Below, one piece after another: positions 1 to 12,800 of a DNA stretch of 64,000 nucleotides. A program made the translations under genes and the position numbers. Location of the stretch: the NCBI GenBank assembly GCA_032622095.1, contig CP136066.1, positions 229,216,961 to 229,280,960 on the forward strand, in the 5' to 3' direction. Below the pieces are notes generated by a model, which was given only the letters and a program-made list of their open reading frames with translations, did no database searches and was not told the DNA's origin. How positions within the stretch are numbered: the first letter of the stretch is position 1; each line of letters begins with the position of its first letter. Origin of the DNA: Siphonodentalium dalli. Lineage: Eukaryota > Mollusca > Scaphopoda > Gadilida > Siphonodentaliidae.

Positions 1-325
1 GAGCCCGAGCGGCGCCCGCTTCGCGCATGCGCAGACGAGATCTTGGAAACGGGTGGAGCTATCGACTCGAAATTTGGTATGTGAATGTATCTTGCCCCGG
101 ATACGAATTTTATCGGGTCGCCGAGCCCGTGCGACGCCAGCTTCGCGCATGCGCAGACGAGATCTCGGAAGCGGGTGGAGCTATCGACTTGAAATTTGGT
201 ATGTGAATGTATCTTGCCCCGGATACGAATTTTATCGGGTCGCCGAGCCCGTGCGACGCCAGCTTCGCGCATGCGCAGATCAGATCTAGGAAACGGGTAC
301 AGCTATCGACTTGAAATTTGGTTTT
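1..325. repeat. 122-bp tandem repeat, first block
   Basis: Three successive copies begin with GAGCCCG at 1, 123 and 245. Each contains CGCATGCGCAGA and GAAATTTGGT. The unit length of 122 bp is not a multiple of three, so the open frames across it are not expected to be coding. The third copy is cut at about 325, where unrelated sequence (326-545) begins. Confidence 0.9.
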
Positions 326-544
326 TGAATAGCCCGGTTACAAACCAACACTCACAATTTCGTATTTACGCAAACGTTATCGCTCGAAATTTATTATGCA
401 GAGAGAAAGCGCTTTACGTCGCGTTGGTGATGGAGGTTCACGACTGGATTAATTGACTGTCCGCTCTTTGCGAGGATGGGGTTCACGACGGGGACTATTG
501 ACCAACACTCACAATTTCGTCTTTTGCACCTCGACCGATCGGGG

Positions 545-810
545 CGAAACTTGGTACGTGAGTGTAGTTTGACCAGGTGGTCGTCGCTGTCGTATTGGCG
601 AGCTCGTGCGACGCCCGTGCTGCGCATGCGCAGACGAGATATCGGAAACGGGTGAAGCTATCGACTTGAAATTTGGTATGTGAATGTATCTTGCCCCGGA
701 TACAAATTTTATCGGGTCGCCGAGCCCGTGCGACGCCAGCTTCGCGCATGCGCAGACCAGATCTCGGAAACGGGTGGAGCTATCGACTTGAAATTTGGTT
801 TTTGAGTTGC
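545..810. repeat. 122-bp tandem repeat, second block
   Basis: Two further copies of the repeat seen at 1-325 start near 600 and 722 and share CGCATGCGCAGA and the GAAATTTGGT tail. The sequence between the blocks (326-545) has short similarities (ACCAACACTCACAATTTCG occurs twice, near 347 and 501) but no gene that I can support. Confidence 0.85.
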
Positions 811-2936
811 CCGGTCCTGTACGGGGTTACCTTGAAAAACTAAAATTAATGGATCGACCAAAGCCATGGGATCAATGCCACCAGTGGCGGGCTAACCTGC
901 TAGTACTAATATAATACAGCTATGTAGTTGATTATGAGTAATATTTTGTGTGTGTGTGTGCACTTTGTGAAAAAGCATGTGAAATCAATTTTAAAATCAA
1001 ACGTGCTGAACTAAAATTATGATAACTATGAAATAATTACACACCATGTGTATGATATGTGTTCACAAAGGACGCATACGTTCCAATTGGTTCAAAGGTT
1101 TATCGCCAAACATGCATCGGTCACTGCATTCGACCTAGTCGCCCATATATAGATAACATGGTTATGCTAAATATCTAATTATATTCTCAAAGTCAGAACA
1201 CCATACTTGCGTAGATTTCCAAATAACTCTCCCCAGAACTTATGCATTTGGTTGGACATATTTGACCTTGAAAACTTAAGCGCAGATTGAAGACAAAAAC
1301 TCAAATTGTATGTCCAAGTGAATCACGATTTCACGATTTCTGTCGGTTCTACACCGAAGGTTGGTTATAGTTACTTATGATGGGATGATCATGTTGGGTG
1401 ATATCCCAATGGTCTGAAAACGCTCAAACGCTCAAATGTGAGCAACCATTAGCCACCTAGAATTACTCGATAGTCAGTAGGGCTCTCAGCAAAAATATTT
1501 AGCATAAACAAGAATGTTACCAGAAAAAAATAATTGTGTGTTGACTATTTGTTTGATTGTTTCAGTCGACAAACCATACCACGGCTAATAATAAACCATT
1601 CCCGCAGCCAGACAATGTTGAACTTTGACCACAATAGTTGTTGTTATTTCCGCAATATTTGAGCAATTTGAGTATTTAATACCTGAGCAGGGGCCAGAAC
1701 TGCATTGCTTCTACGAAGAAGTGTCAATATTTGCGTCACTGCTTATAAACATAAACGATGTCTCAGTCATATAAGTCTAGAACGATACTTTAGCTATTAC
1801 AAAATGGTTCAAGTGTGTGTCACCAACTAACACTTTCGACACATTGGCCGCGCTTCGACTGTCATGATTGATTATATTGACCATCTAACATTTTCAATAT
1901 TTCAAGCACCAATGAGATTGAATTAAATAGGTAATACTAGCCTATGCTTAACTCCCTCCGGTCGGGTTCGTATCACATTGCAATATTGCTAGAAACACTA
2001 TAATGTTCTGCCAGTTCCAAAAAATAAAAACTGGTATAGAAGATGTGAGTGAAAATTTGTCTATTTCCAATTCAGGTCCCCATTTTGGCAGTCATCTTGC
2101 TATTGGATATATTTCCTGTAAAATGTAGTACAATTTAATAGTATCCCAATAATGTATACATTTGTCAACAGTATATAATATATTGTATCCAACAAAACGG
2201 ATTAAACTGATTAGTTCATATTTTGTAACACGTCGGCCATGTTGGACGCCATCTTGGACGCCATCTTGGATTATAGTAATGCTAAAAGATATGAGCTCCA
2301 CAACCACCACATTATCAGCCAACGTCATATCAGAAGCAACATAACCCATCAACGTCCAGCAACAATGGTGAGCATATGTGCATTCTTAACCGATTGATGG
2401 AGAACCGGAGATAGTGGTTCAGATGTTACTTGAAAATTGTCATTTAATTTTCCAATACGATGTGGTGTGATCTAAATCTACGGTAACTATATACTTACTG
2501 TAATCTGAAGATAAAACATACGGGACCGTGTTGTCGGTCCATCTCTCATTCAATTCTGTCGCAATTAAACCATTTCCTCTTTTAACGCGATTCCTGCAAT
2601 GGGTAATCAGTGGATAACCTGTGCGTGTGTATACATAACCTCTGTTAATTGTACACTGCTGTCGACGTGCAGACGAATTATTTAATTAATGCGAATTTTT
2701 ATATTATGTTTGGTCAATTGATCATGGTTGTCGGCATGTTTCAAATGTGATGGCTGTATGACACAATAAACCAACATGTAATAGTTGATTGAGTGTCTGT
2801 ATATATTTAAAAGAGGTTTTTAGTGCAAATCGAAGAAATTGAAACCATACCGCTATGACGGCTAGGGTTTCACAGTTACAATCAGAATACTCGATTAACT
2901 TGGTGACGTTTTGTCAATAACTGCCACCGTGACTGC

Positions 2937-2938
<2 letters not shown>
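811..2938. other. Intergenic stretch without recognisable gene
   Basis: No convincing coding region is seen on either strand. The only local structure is a short direct repeat of GGACGCCATCTT at about 2237-2270. Both reading frames through it are short and lack any recognisable family signature. Confidence 0.6.

Positions 2939-2995
<57 letters not shown>
2939..2995. repeat. (AG)n microsatellite
   Basis: About 28 uninterrupted AG dinucleotides are seen directly, followed by ATATTG. Confidence 0.98.
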
Positions 2996-2997
<2 letters not shown>

Positions 2998-3110
2998 TTG
3001 TTTATTCCTCCATTCAAGGGAGACGTTATATACAACAATAGATACAATTACTTAATATAGAAACAATAAGACGGGTTGCTATAAAGTAACAACAATGTTG
3101 TTCTCACGGA

Positions 3111-3515
3111 CTAGGTGGTGCACAAAATGCATATGAATGAAAAACATTCTACAAAAAGTTCACCCTCGTTGGTTATTGTTGAGGAAACCAACCCAATCAT
3201 AGACTGGCAGCCAAATGAATAAATAAAGAAACATTGTGGCGATAGGCGGTCTAGAATTAGGAACGTTGATAAATCGAAGATATTGATTATTCGATACCAA
3301 AAGTGGTTTTTGAGATCAGTGATATGGGGAGAGAAGCAGCGCAAGAACATATGATATACTTGATTATGGTACAGTTGCCCGCAATGGTTGCAAAGAGAAT
3401 TGTTGTCGTAAGTCGTCCTGTTGAGGATGTTAGCCATTCGAATTGATATTGTGAGATACTTAAGATTGGCCCAACATAACTCCCATCCTCTCCAGGAGGA
3501 CGTGCGACGTGGCTT
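3111..3515 (-). pseudogene. Non-LTR retrotransposon C-terminal fragment (zinc-binding tail)
   Basis: The minus-strand frame has the layout of the extreme C-terminus of non-LTR reverse transcriptases. It contains a basic and hydrophobic stretch (...TISIRMANILNRTTYD), then a C-x2-C...H-x(4)-C zinc-binding arrangement (CNHCG, then YHMFLRC). The frame continues upstream of the first ATG (W-R-G-W-E-L-C-W), so the ATG at 3437 is not a true start. No reverse transcriptase core motifs are present, so this is a truncated remnant. The family assignment rests on motif layout only; a host zinc-finger exon is the alternative. Confidence 0.5.
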
Positions 3516-3735
3516 CCCAGTTAAACGTGAGTTTGTGAAACCTCCAAACTTAACCCTTTGTTTACTAAATACTCACTGACGAGTAGTTATCCTCGTGATA
3601 TGTTTAGTTAATAAGTTCAACAAACGACCATACTTGTATTTTATGTCGTTTTTTAGCTTATTATCTGAACATTTCCCGCTAATAACTAGGACTCCTTCTG
3701 TATTTGTATTATCTGTCGTCTGCTCATTTCTCCGG
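3516..3735. other. Intergenic spacer
   Basis: No gene or clear repeat is seen between the retrotransposon remnant and the first minisatellite. Confidence 0.5.
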
Positions 3736-3842
3736 AAACTCCCCAGATGAACACCATACCATTCCAATGTAAACTCCCCCAGATGAACACCATACCATTC
3801 CAATGTAAACTCCCCCAGATGAACACCATACCATTCCCATGT
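3736..3842. repeat. 36-bp minisatellite, three copies
   Basis: Three near-identical copies of a 36-bp unit contain CCCAGATGAACACCATACC. The unit is divisible by three, which explains the short repetitive open frames on the minus strand; I do not regard them as genes. Confidence 0.95.
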
Positions 3843-3879
3843 ACTCTTTTATAACTGAGTGGGTAATCCATTTAGTACA

Positions 3880-6800
3880 TAAAGGGCTAAATCACAGAAA
3901 GGCTCGTGTGTGTAACCACGACAACGGACATTACTCAAGGAAAGAATGGTCTAAATCACAGAAAGGCTCGTGTGTGTACCACGAAAACGGACATTACTCA
4001 AGGAAAGAAAGGGCTAAATCACAGAAAGGCTGGTGTGTGTACCACGAAAACGGACATTACTCCCGGAAAGAAAGGGCTAAATCACAGAAAGGCTGGTGTG
4101 TGCACCACGAAAACGGACATTACTCAAGGAAAGAAAGGGCTAAATCACAGAAAGGCTCGTGTGTGTACCACGATAACGGACATTACTCAAGGAAAGAAAG
4201 GGCTAAATCACAGAAAGGCTCGTGTGTGTACCACGAAAACGGACATTACTCAAGGAAAGAAAGGGCTAAATCACAGAAAGGATTGTGTGTGTACCACGAA
4301 AACGGACATTACTCAAGAAAAGAAAGGGCTAAATCACAGAAAGGCTGGTGTGTGTACCACGAAAACGGACATTACTCCCGGAAAGAAAGGGCTAAATCAC
4401 AGAAAGGCTCGTGTGTGTACCACGATAACGGACATTACTCAAGGAAAGAAAGGGCTAAATCACAGAAAGGCTGGTGTGTGTACCACGAAAACGGACATTA
4501 CTCAAGGAAAGAAAGGGCTAAATCACAGAAAGGCTGGTGTGTGTACCACGAAAACGGACATTACTCAAGGAAAGAAAGGGCTAAATCACAGAAAGGCTGG
4601 TGTGTGTACCACGAAAACGGACATTACTCCCGGAAAGAAAGGGCTAAATCACAGAAAGGCTCGTGTGTGTACCACGATAACGGACATTACTCAAGAAAAG
4701 AAAGGGCTAAATCACAGAAAGGCTCGTGTGTGTATCACGAAAACGGACATTACTCAAGGAAAGAAAGGGCTAAATCACAGAAAGGATTGTGTGTGTACCA
4801 CGAAAACGGACATTACTCAAGGAAAGAAAGGGCTAAATCACAGAAAGGCTCGTGTGTACCACGAAAACGGACATTACTCAAGAAAAGAAAGGGCTAAATC
4901 ACAGAAAGGCTGGTGTGTGTACCACGAAAACGGACATTACTCATGGAAAGAAAGGGCTAAATCACAGAAAGTCTGGTGTGTGTGTGTACCACGAAAACGG
5001 ACATTACTCAAGGAACGAAAGGGTTAAATCATAGAAAGGCTCGTGTGTGTACCACGAAAACGGACATTACTCAAGGAAAGAATGGGCTAAATCACAGAAA
5101 GGCTCGTGTGTGTACCACGAAAACGGACATTACTCAATGAAAGAAAGGGCTAAATCACAGAAAGGATGGTGTGTGTACCACGAAAACGGACATTACTCAA
5201 GGAAAGAAAGGGCTAAGTCACAGAAAGGCTGGTGTGTGTACCACGAAAACGGAGATTACTCAAGGAAAGAAAGGGCTAAATCACAGAAAGGCTCCTGTGT
5301 GTACCACGAAAACGGACATTACTCCCGGAAAGAAAGGGCTAAATCACAGAAAGGCCCGTGTGTGTACCACGAAAACGGACATTACTCAAGAAAAGAAAGG
5401 GTTAAATCACAGAAAGGCCCGTGTGTGTGTACCACGAAAACGGACATTACTCCCGGAAAGAAAGGGTTAAATCACAGAAAGGCTCGTGTGTGTACCACGA
5501 AAACGGACATTACTCAAGAAAAGAAAGGGTTAAATAACAGAAAGGCTCGTGTGTGTACCACGAAAACGGACATTACTCAAGGAAAGAAAGGGCTAAATCA
5601 CAGAAAGGCCCGTGTGTGTACCACGAAAACGGACATTACTCCCGGAAAGAAAGGGTTAAATCACAGAAAGGCCCGTGTGTGTACCACGAAAACGGACATT
5701 ACTCAAGGAAAGAAAGGGTTAAATCACAGAAAGGCTCGTGTGTGTGTGTACCACGAAAACAGACATTACTCCCGGAAAGAAAGGGCTAAATCACAGAAAG
5801 GCTCGTTTGTGTACCACGAAAACGGACATTACTCAAGGAAAGAAAGGGCTAAATCACAGAAAGGTTCGTGTGTGCACCACGAAAACGGACATTACTCAAG
5901 GAAAGAATGGGCTAAATCACAGAAAGGCTCGAGTGTGTACCACGAAAACGGACATTACTCAAGGAAAGAAAGGGTTAAATCACAGAAAGGCTCGTGTGTG
6001 TACCACGATAACGGACATTACTCAAGGAAAGAAAGGGCTAAATCACAGAAAGGCTCGTGTGTGTACCACGGAAACGGACATTACTCCCGGAAAGAAAGGT
6101 CTAAATCACAGAAAGGATCGTGTGTGTATACCACGAAAACGGACATTACTCAAGGAAAGAATGGGCTAAATCACAGAAAGGCTCGAGTGTGTACCACGAA
6201 AACGGACATTACTCAAGGAAAGAAAGGGCTAAATCACAGAAAGGCTCGTGTGTGTACCACGGAAACGGACATTACTCAAGGAAAGAAAGGGTTAAATCAC
6301 AGAATGGCTGGTGTGTGTACCACGAAAACGTACATTACTCAAGGAAAGAAAGGGCTAAATCACAGAAAGGCTGGTGTTTGTACCACGAAAACGGACATTA
6401 CTCAAGGAAAGAAAGGGTTAAATCACAGAAAGGCTCGTGTGTGTGTACCACGAAAACGGACATTACTCAAGGAAAGAAAGGGTTAAATCACAGAAAGGCT
6501 CGTGTGTGTATACCACGAAAACGGACATTACTCAAGGAAAGAATGGTCTAAATCACAGAAAGGCTCGTGTGTGTATACCACGAAACCGGACATTACTCAA
6601 GGAAAGAAAGGGTTAAATCACAGAAAGGTTTGTGTGTGTACCACGAAAACGGACATTACTCAAGGAAAGAAAGGGATAAATCACAGAAAGGCTGGTGTGT
6701 GTAACCACGAAAACGGACATTACTCCCGGAAAGAAAGGGCTAAATCACAGAAAGGCTGGTGAGTGCACCACGAAAACGGACATTACTCAAGGAAAGAAAG

Positions 6801-9800
6801 GGCTAAATCGCAGAAAGGCTGGTGTGTGTACCACGGAAACGGACATTAATCAAGGAAAGAAAGGGCTAAATCACAGAAAGGCTGGTGTGTGTACCACGAA
6901 AACGGACATTACTCAAGAAAAGAAAGGGATAAATCACAGAAAGGCTCGTGTGTGTGTACCACGAAAACGGACATTACTCAAGGAAAGAATGGTCTAAATC
7001 ACAGAAAGGCTGGTGTGTGTGTACCACGAAAACGGACATTACTCAAGGAAAGAAAGGGCTAAATCACAGAAAGGCTGGTGTGTGTACCACGGAAACGGAC
7101 ATTACTTAAGGAAAGAAAGGGCTAAATCACAGAAAGGCTGGTGTGTGTACCACGAAAACGGACATTACTCAAGGAAAGAATGGTCTAAATCACAGAAAGG
7201 CTCGTGTGTGTGTACCACGAAAACGGACATTACTCAAGGAACGAAAGGGTTAAATCACAGAAAGGCTCGTGTGTGTGTACCACGAAAACGGACATTACTC
7301 AAGGAACGAAAGGGTTAAATCATAGAAAGGCTCGTGTGTGTACCACGAAAACGGACATTACTCAAGGAAAGAATGGGCTAAATCACAGAAAGGCTCGTGT
7401 GTGTACCACGAAAACGGACATTACTCAATGAAAGAAAGGGCTAAATCACAGAAAGGATGGTGTGTGTACCACGAAAACGGACATTACTCAAGGAAAGAAA
7501 GGGCTATGTCACAGAAAGGCTGGTGTGTGTACCACGAAAACGGAGATTACTCAAGGAAAGAAAGGGCTAAATCACAGAAAGGCTCCTGTGTGTACCACGA
7601 AAACGGACATTACTCCCGGAAAGAAAGGGCTAAATCACAGAAAGGCCCGTGTGTGTACCACGAAAACGGACATTACTCAAGAAAAGAAAGGGTTAAATCA
7701 CAGAAAGGCCCGTGTGTGTGTACCACGAAAACGGACATTACTCCCGGAAAGAAAGGGTTAAATCACAGAAAGGCCCGTGTGTGTGTACCACGAAAACGGA
7801 CATTACTCAAGAAAAGAAAGGGTTAAATAACAGAAAGGCTCGTGTGTGTACCACGAAAACGGACATTACTCAAGGAAAGAAAGGGTTAAATCACAGAAAG
7901 GCCCGTGTGTGTGTACCGCGAAAACGGACATTACTCAAGGAAAGAAAGGGTTAAATCACAGAAAGGCTCGTGTGTGTGTGTGTGTACCACGAAAACGGAC
8001 ATTACTCCCGGAAAGAAAGGGCTAAATCACAGAAAGGCTGGTGTGTGTACCACGAAAACGGACATTACTCAAGGAAAGAAAGGACTAAATCACAGAAAGG
8101 CTCGTGTGTGTACCACGGAAACGGACATTACTCAAGGAAAGAATGGTCTAAATCACAGAAAGGCTGGTGTGTGTACCACGGAAACGGACATTACTCAAGG
8201 AAAGAAAGGGCTAAATCACAGAAAGGCTCGTGTGTGTACCACGAAAACGGACATTACTCAAGGAAAGAATGGTCAATCACAGAAAGGCTCGTGTGTGTGT
8301 ACCACGAAAACGGACATTACTCAAGGAACGAAAGGGTTAAATCACAGAAAGGCTCGTGTGTGTGTACCACGAAAACGGACATTACTCAAGGAACGAAAGG
8401 GTTAAATCATAGAAAGGCTCGTGTGTGTACCACGAAAACGGACATTACTCAAGGAAAGAATGGGCTAAATCACAGAAAGGCTCGTGTGTGTACCACGAAA
8501 ACGGACATTACTCCCGGAAAGAAAGGGCTAAGTCACAGAAAGGCTGGTGTGTGTACCACGAAAACGCACATTACTCAAGGAAAGAAAGGGCTAAATCACA
8601 GAAAGGATGGTGTGTGTACCACGAAAACGGACATTACTCAAGGAAAGAAAGGGCTAAGTCACAGAAAGGCTGGTGTGTGTACCACGAAAACGGAGATTAC
8701 TCAAGGAAAGAAAGGGCTAAATCACAGAAAGGCTCCTGTGTGTACCACGAAAACGGACATTACTCCCGGAAAGAAAGGGCTAAATCACAGAAAGGCCCGT
8801 GTGTGTACCACGAAAACGGACATTACTCAAGAAAAGAAAGGGTTAAATCACAGAAAGGCCCGTATGTGTGTACCACGAAAACGGACATTACTCCCGGAAA
8901 GAAAGGGTTAAATCACAGAAAGGCTCGTGTGTGTACCACGAAAACGGACATTACTCAAGAAAAGAAAGGGTTAAATAACAGAAAGGCTCGTGTGTGTACC
9001 ACGAAAACGGACATTACTCAAGGAAAGAAAGGGCTAAATCACAGAAAGGCCCGTGTGTGTACCACGAAAACGGACATTACTCACGGAAAGAAAGGGTTAA
9101 ATCACAGAAAGGCCCGTGTGTGTGTACCACGAAAACGGACATTACTCAAGGAAAGAAAGGGTTAAATCACAGAAAGGCTCGTGTGTGTGTGTACCACGAA
9201 AACGGACATTACTCCCGGAAAGAAAGGGCTAAATCACAGAAAGGCTGGTGTGTGTACCACGAAAACGGACATTACTCAAGGAAAGAAAGGGCTAAATCAC
9301 AGAAAGGCTCGTGTGTGTACCACGGAAACGGACATTACTCAAGGAAAGAATGGTCTAAATCACAGAAAGGCTGGTGTGTGTACCACGAAAACGGACATTA
9401 CTCAAGGAAAGAAAGGGCTAAATCACAGAAAGGCTGGTGTGTGTACCACGAAAACGGACATTACTCCCGGAAAGAAAGGGCTAAATCACAGAAAGGCTGG
9501 TGTGTGCACCACGAAAACGGACATTACTCAAGGAAAGAAAGGGCTAAATCACAGAAAGGCTGGTGTGTGTGTACCACGAACACGGACATTACTCAAGGAA
9601 AGAAAGGGCTAAATCGCAGAAAGGCTCGTGTGTGTACCACGATAACGGACATTACTCAAGGAAAGAAAGGGCTAAATCACAGAAAGGCTCGTGTGTGTAC
9701 CACGGAAACGGACATTACTCAAGGAAAGAAAGGGCTAAATCACAGAAAGGCTGGTGTGTGTGTACCACGAAAACGGACATTACTCAAGGAAAGAAAGGGC

Positions 9801-12800
9801 TAAATCACAGAAAGGCTGGTGTGTGTACCACGGAAACGGACATTACTTAAGGAAAGAAAGGGCTAAATCACAGAAAGGCTGGTGTGTGTACCACGAAAAC
9901 GGACATTACTCAAGGAAAGAATGGTCTAAATCACAGAAAGGCTCGTGTGTGTGTACCACGAAAACGGACATTACTCAAGGAACGAAAGGGTTAAATCACA
10001 GAAAGGCTCGTGTGTGTGTACCACGAAAACGGACATTACTCAAGGAACGAAAGGGTTAAATCATAGAAAGGCTCGTGTGTGTACCACGAAAACGGACATT
10101 ACTCAAGGAAAGAATGGGCTAAATCACAGAAAGGCTCGTGTGTGTACCACGAAAACGGACATTACTCAATGAAAGAAAGGGCTAAATCACAGAAAGGATG
10201 GTGTGTGTACCACGAAAACGGACATTACTCAAGGAAAGAAAGGGCTATGTCACAGAAAGGCTGGTGTGTGTACCACGAAAACGGAGATTACTCAAGGAAA
10301 GAAAGGGCTAAATCACAGAAAGGCTCCTGTGTGTACCACGAAAACGGACATTACTCCCGGAAAGAAAGGGCTAAATCACAGAAAGGCCCGTGTGTGTACC
10401 ACGAAAACGGACATTACTCAAGAAAAGAAAGGGTTAAATCACAGAAAGGCCCGTGTGTGTGTACCACGAAAACGGACATTACTCCCGGAAAGAAAGGGTT
10501 AAATCACAGAAAGGCCCGTGTGTGTGTACCACGAAAACGGACATTACTCAAGAAAAGAAAGGGTTAAATAACAGAAAGGCTCGTGTGTGTACCACGAAAA
10601 CGGACATTACTCAAGGAAAGAAAGGGCAAAATCACAGAAAGGCCCGTGTGTGTACCACGAAAACGGACATTACTCCCGGAAAGAAAGGGTTAAATCACAG
10701 AAAGGCCCGTGTGTGTGTACCGCGAAAACGGACATTACTCAAGGAAAGAAAGGGTTAAATCACAGAAAGGCTCGTGTGTGTGTGTGTGTACCACGAAAAC
10801 GGACATTACTCCCGGAAAGAAAGGGCTAAATCACAGAAAGGCTGGTGTGTGTACCACGAAAACGGACATTACTCAAGGAAAGAAAGGACTAAATCACAGA
10901 AAGGCTCGTGTGTGTACCACGGAAACGGACATTACTCAAGGAAAGAATGGTCTAAATCACAGAAAGGCTGGTGTGTGTACCACGGAAACGGACATTACTC
11001 AAGGAAAGAAAGGGCTAAATCACAGAAAGGCTCGTGTGTGTACCACGAAAACGGACATTACTCAAGGAAAGAATGGTCAATCACAGAAAGGCTCGTGTGT
11101 GTGTACCACGAAAACGGACATTACTCAAGGAACGAAAGGGTTAAATCACAGAAAGGCTCGTGTGTGTGTACCACGAAAACGGACATTACTCAAGGAACGA
11201 AAGGGTTAAATCATAGAAAGGCTCGTGTGTGTACCACGAAAACGGACATTACTCAAGGAAAGAATGGGCTAAATCACAGAAAGGCTCGTGTGTGTACCAC
11301 GAAAACGGACATTACTCCCGGAAAGAAAGGGCTAAGTCACAGAAAGGCTGGTGTGTGTACCACGAAAACGCACATTACTCAAGGAAAGAAAGGGCTAAAT
11401 CACAGAAAGGATGGTGTGTGTACCACGAAAACGGACATTACTCAAGGAAAGAAAGGGCTAAGTCACAGAAAGGCTGGTGTGTGTACCACGAAAACGGAGA
11501 TTACTCAAGGAAAGAAAGGGCTAAATCACAGAAAGGCTCCTGTGTGTACCACGAAAACGGACATTACTCCCGGAAAGAAAGGGCTAAATCACAGAAAGGC
11601 CCGTGTGTGTACCACGAAAACGGACATTACTCAAGAAAAGAAAGGGTTAAATCACAGAAAGGCCCGTATGTGTGTACCACGAAAACGGACATTACTCCCG
11701 GAAAGAAAGGGTTAAATCACAGAAAGGCTCGTGTGTGTACCACGAAAACGGACATTACTCAAGAAAAGAAAGGGTTAAATAACAGAAAGGCTCGTGTGTG
11801 TACCACGAAAACGGACATTACTCAAGGAAAGAAAGGGCTAAATCACAGAAAGGCCCGTGTGTGTACCACGAAAACGGACATTACTCACGGAAAGAAAGGG
11901 TTAAATCACAGAAAGGCCCGTGTGTGTGTACCACGAAAACGGACATTACTCAAGGAAAGAAAGGGTTAAATCACAGAAAGGCTCGTGTGTGTGTGTACCA
12001 CGAAAACGGACATTACTCCCGGAAAGAAAGGGCTAAATCACAGAAAGGCTGGTGTGTGTACCACGAAAACGGACATTACTCAAGGAAAGAAAGGGCTAAA
12101 TCACAGAAAGGCTCGTGTGTGTACCACGGAAACGGACATTACTCAAGGAAAGAATGGTCTAAATCACAGAAAGGCTGGTGTGTGTACCACGAAAACGGAC
12201 ATTACTCAAGGAAAGAAAGGGCTAAATCACAGAAAGGCTGGTGTGTGTACCACGAAAACGGACATTACTCCCGGAAAGAAAGGGCTAAATCACAGAAAGG
12301 CTGGTGTGTGCACCACGAAAACGGACATTACTCAAGGAAAGAAAGGGCTAAATCACAGAAAGGCTGGTGTGTGTGTACCACGAACACGGACATTACTCAA
12401 GGAAAGAAAGGGCTAAATCGCAGAAAGGCTCGTGTGTGTACCACGATAACGGACATTACTCAAGGAAAGAAAGGGCTAAATCACAGAAAGGCTCGTGTGT
12501 GTACCACGGAAACGGACATTACTCAAGGAAAGAAAGGGCTAAATCACAGAAAGGCTGGTGTGTGTACCACGAAAACGGACATTACTCAAGGAAAGAAAGG
12601 GCTAAATCACAGAAAGGCTCGTGTGTGTACCACGAAAACGGACATTACTCAAGGAAAGAATGGTCTCAATCACAGAAAGGCTCGTGTGTGTACCACGAAA
12701 ACGGACATTACTCAAGGAAAGAAAGGGCTAAATCACAGAAAGGCTGGTGTGTGTACCACGAAAATGGACATTACTCAAGGAAAGAAAGGGCTAAATCACA

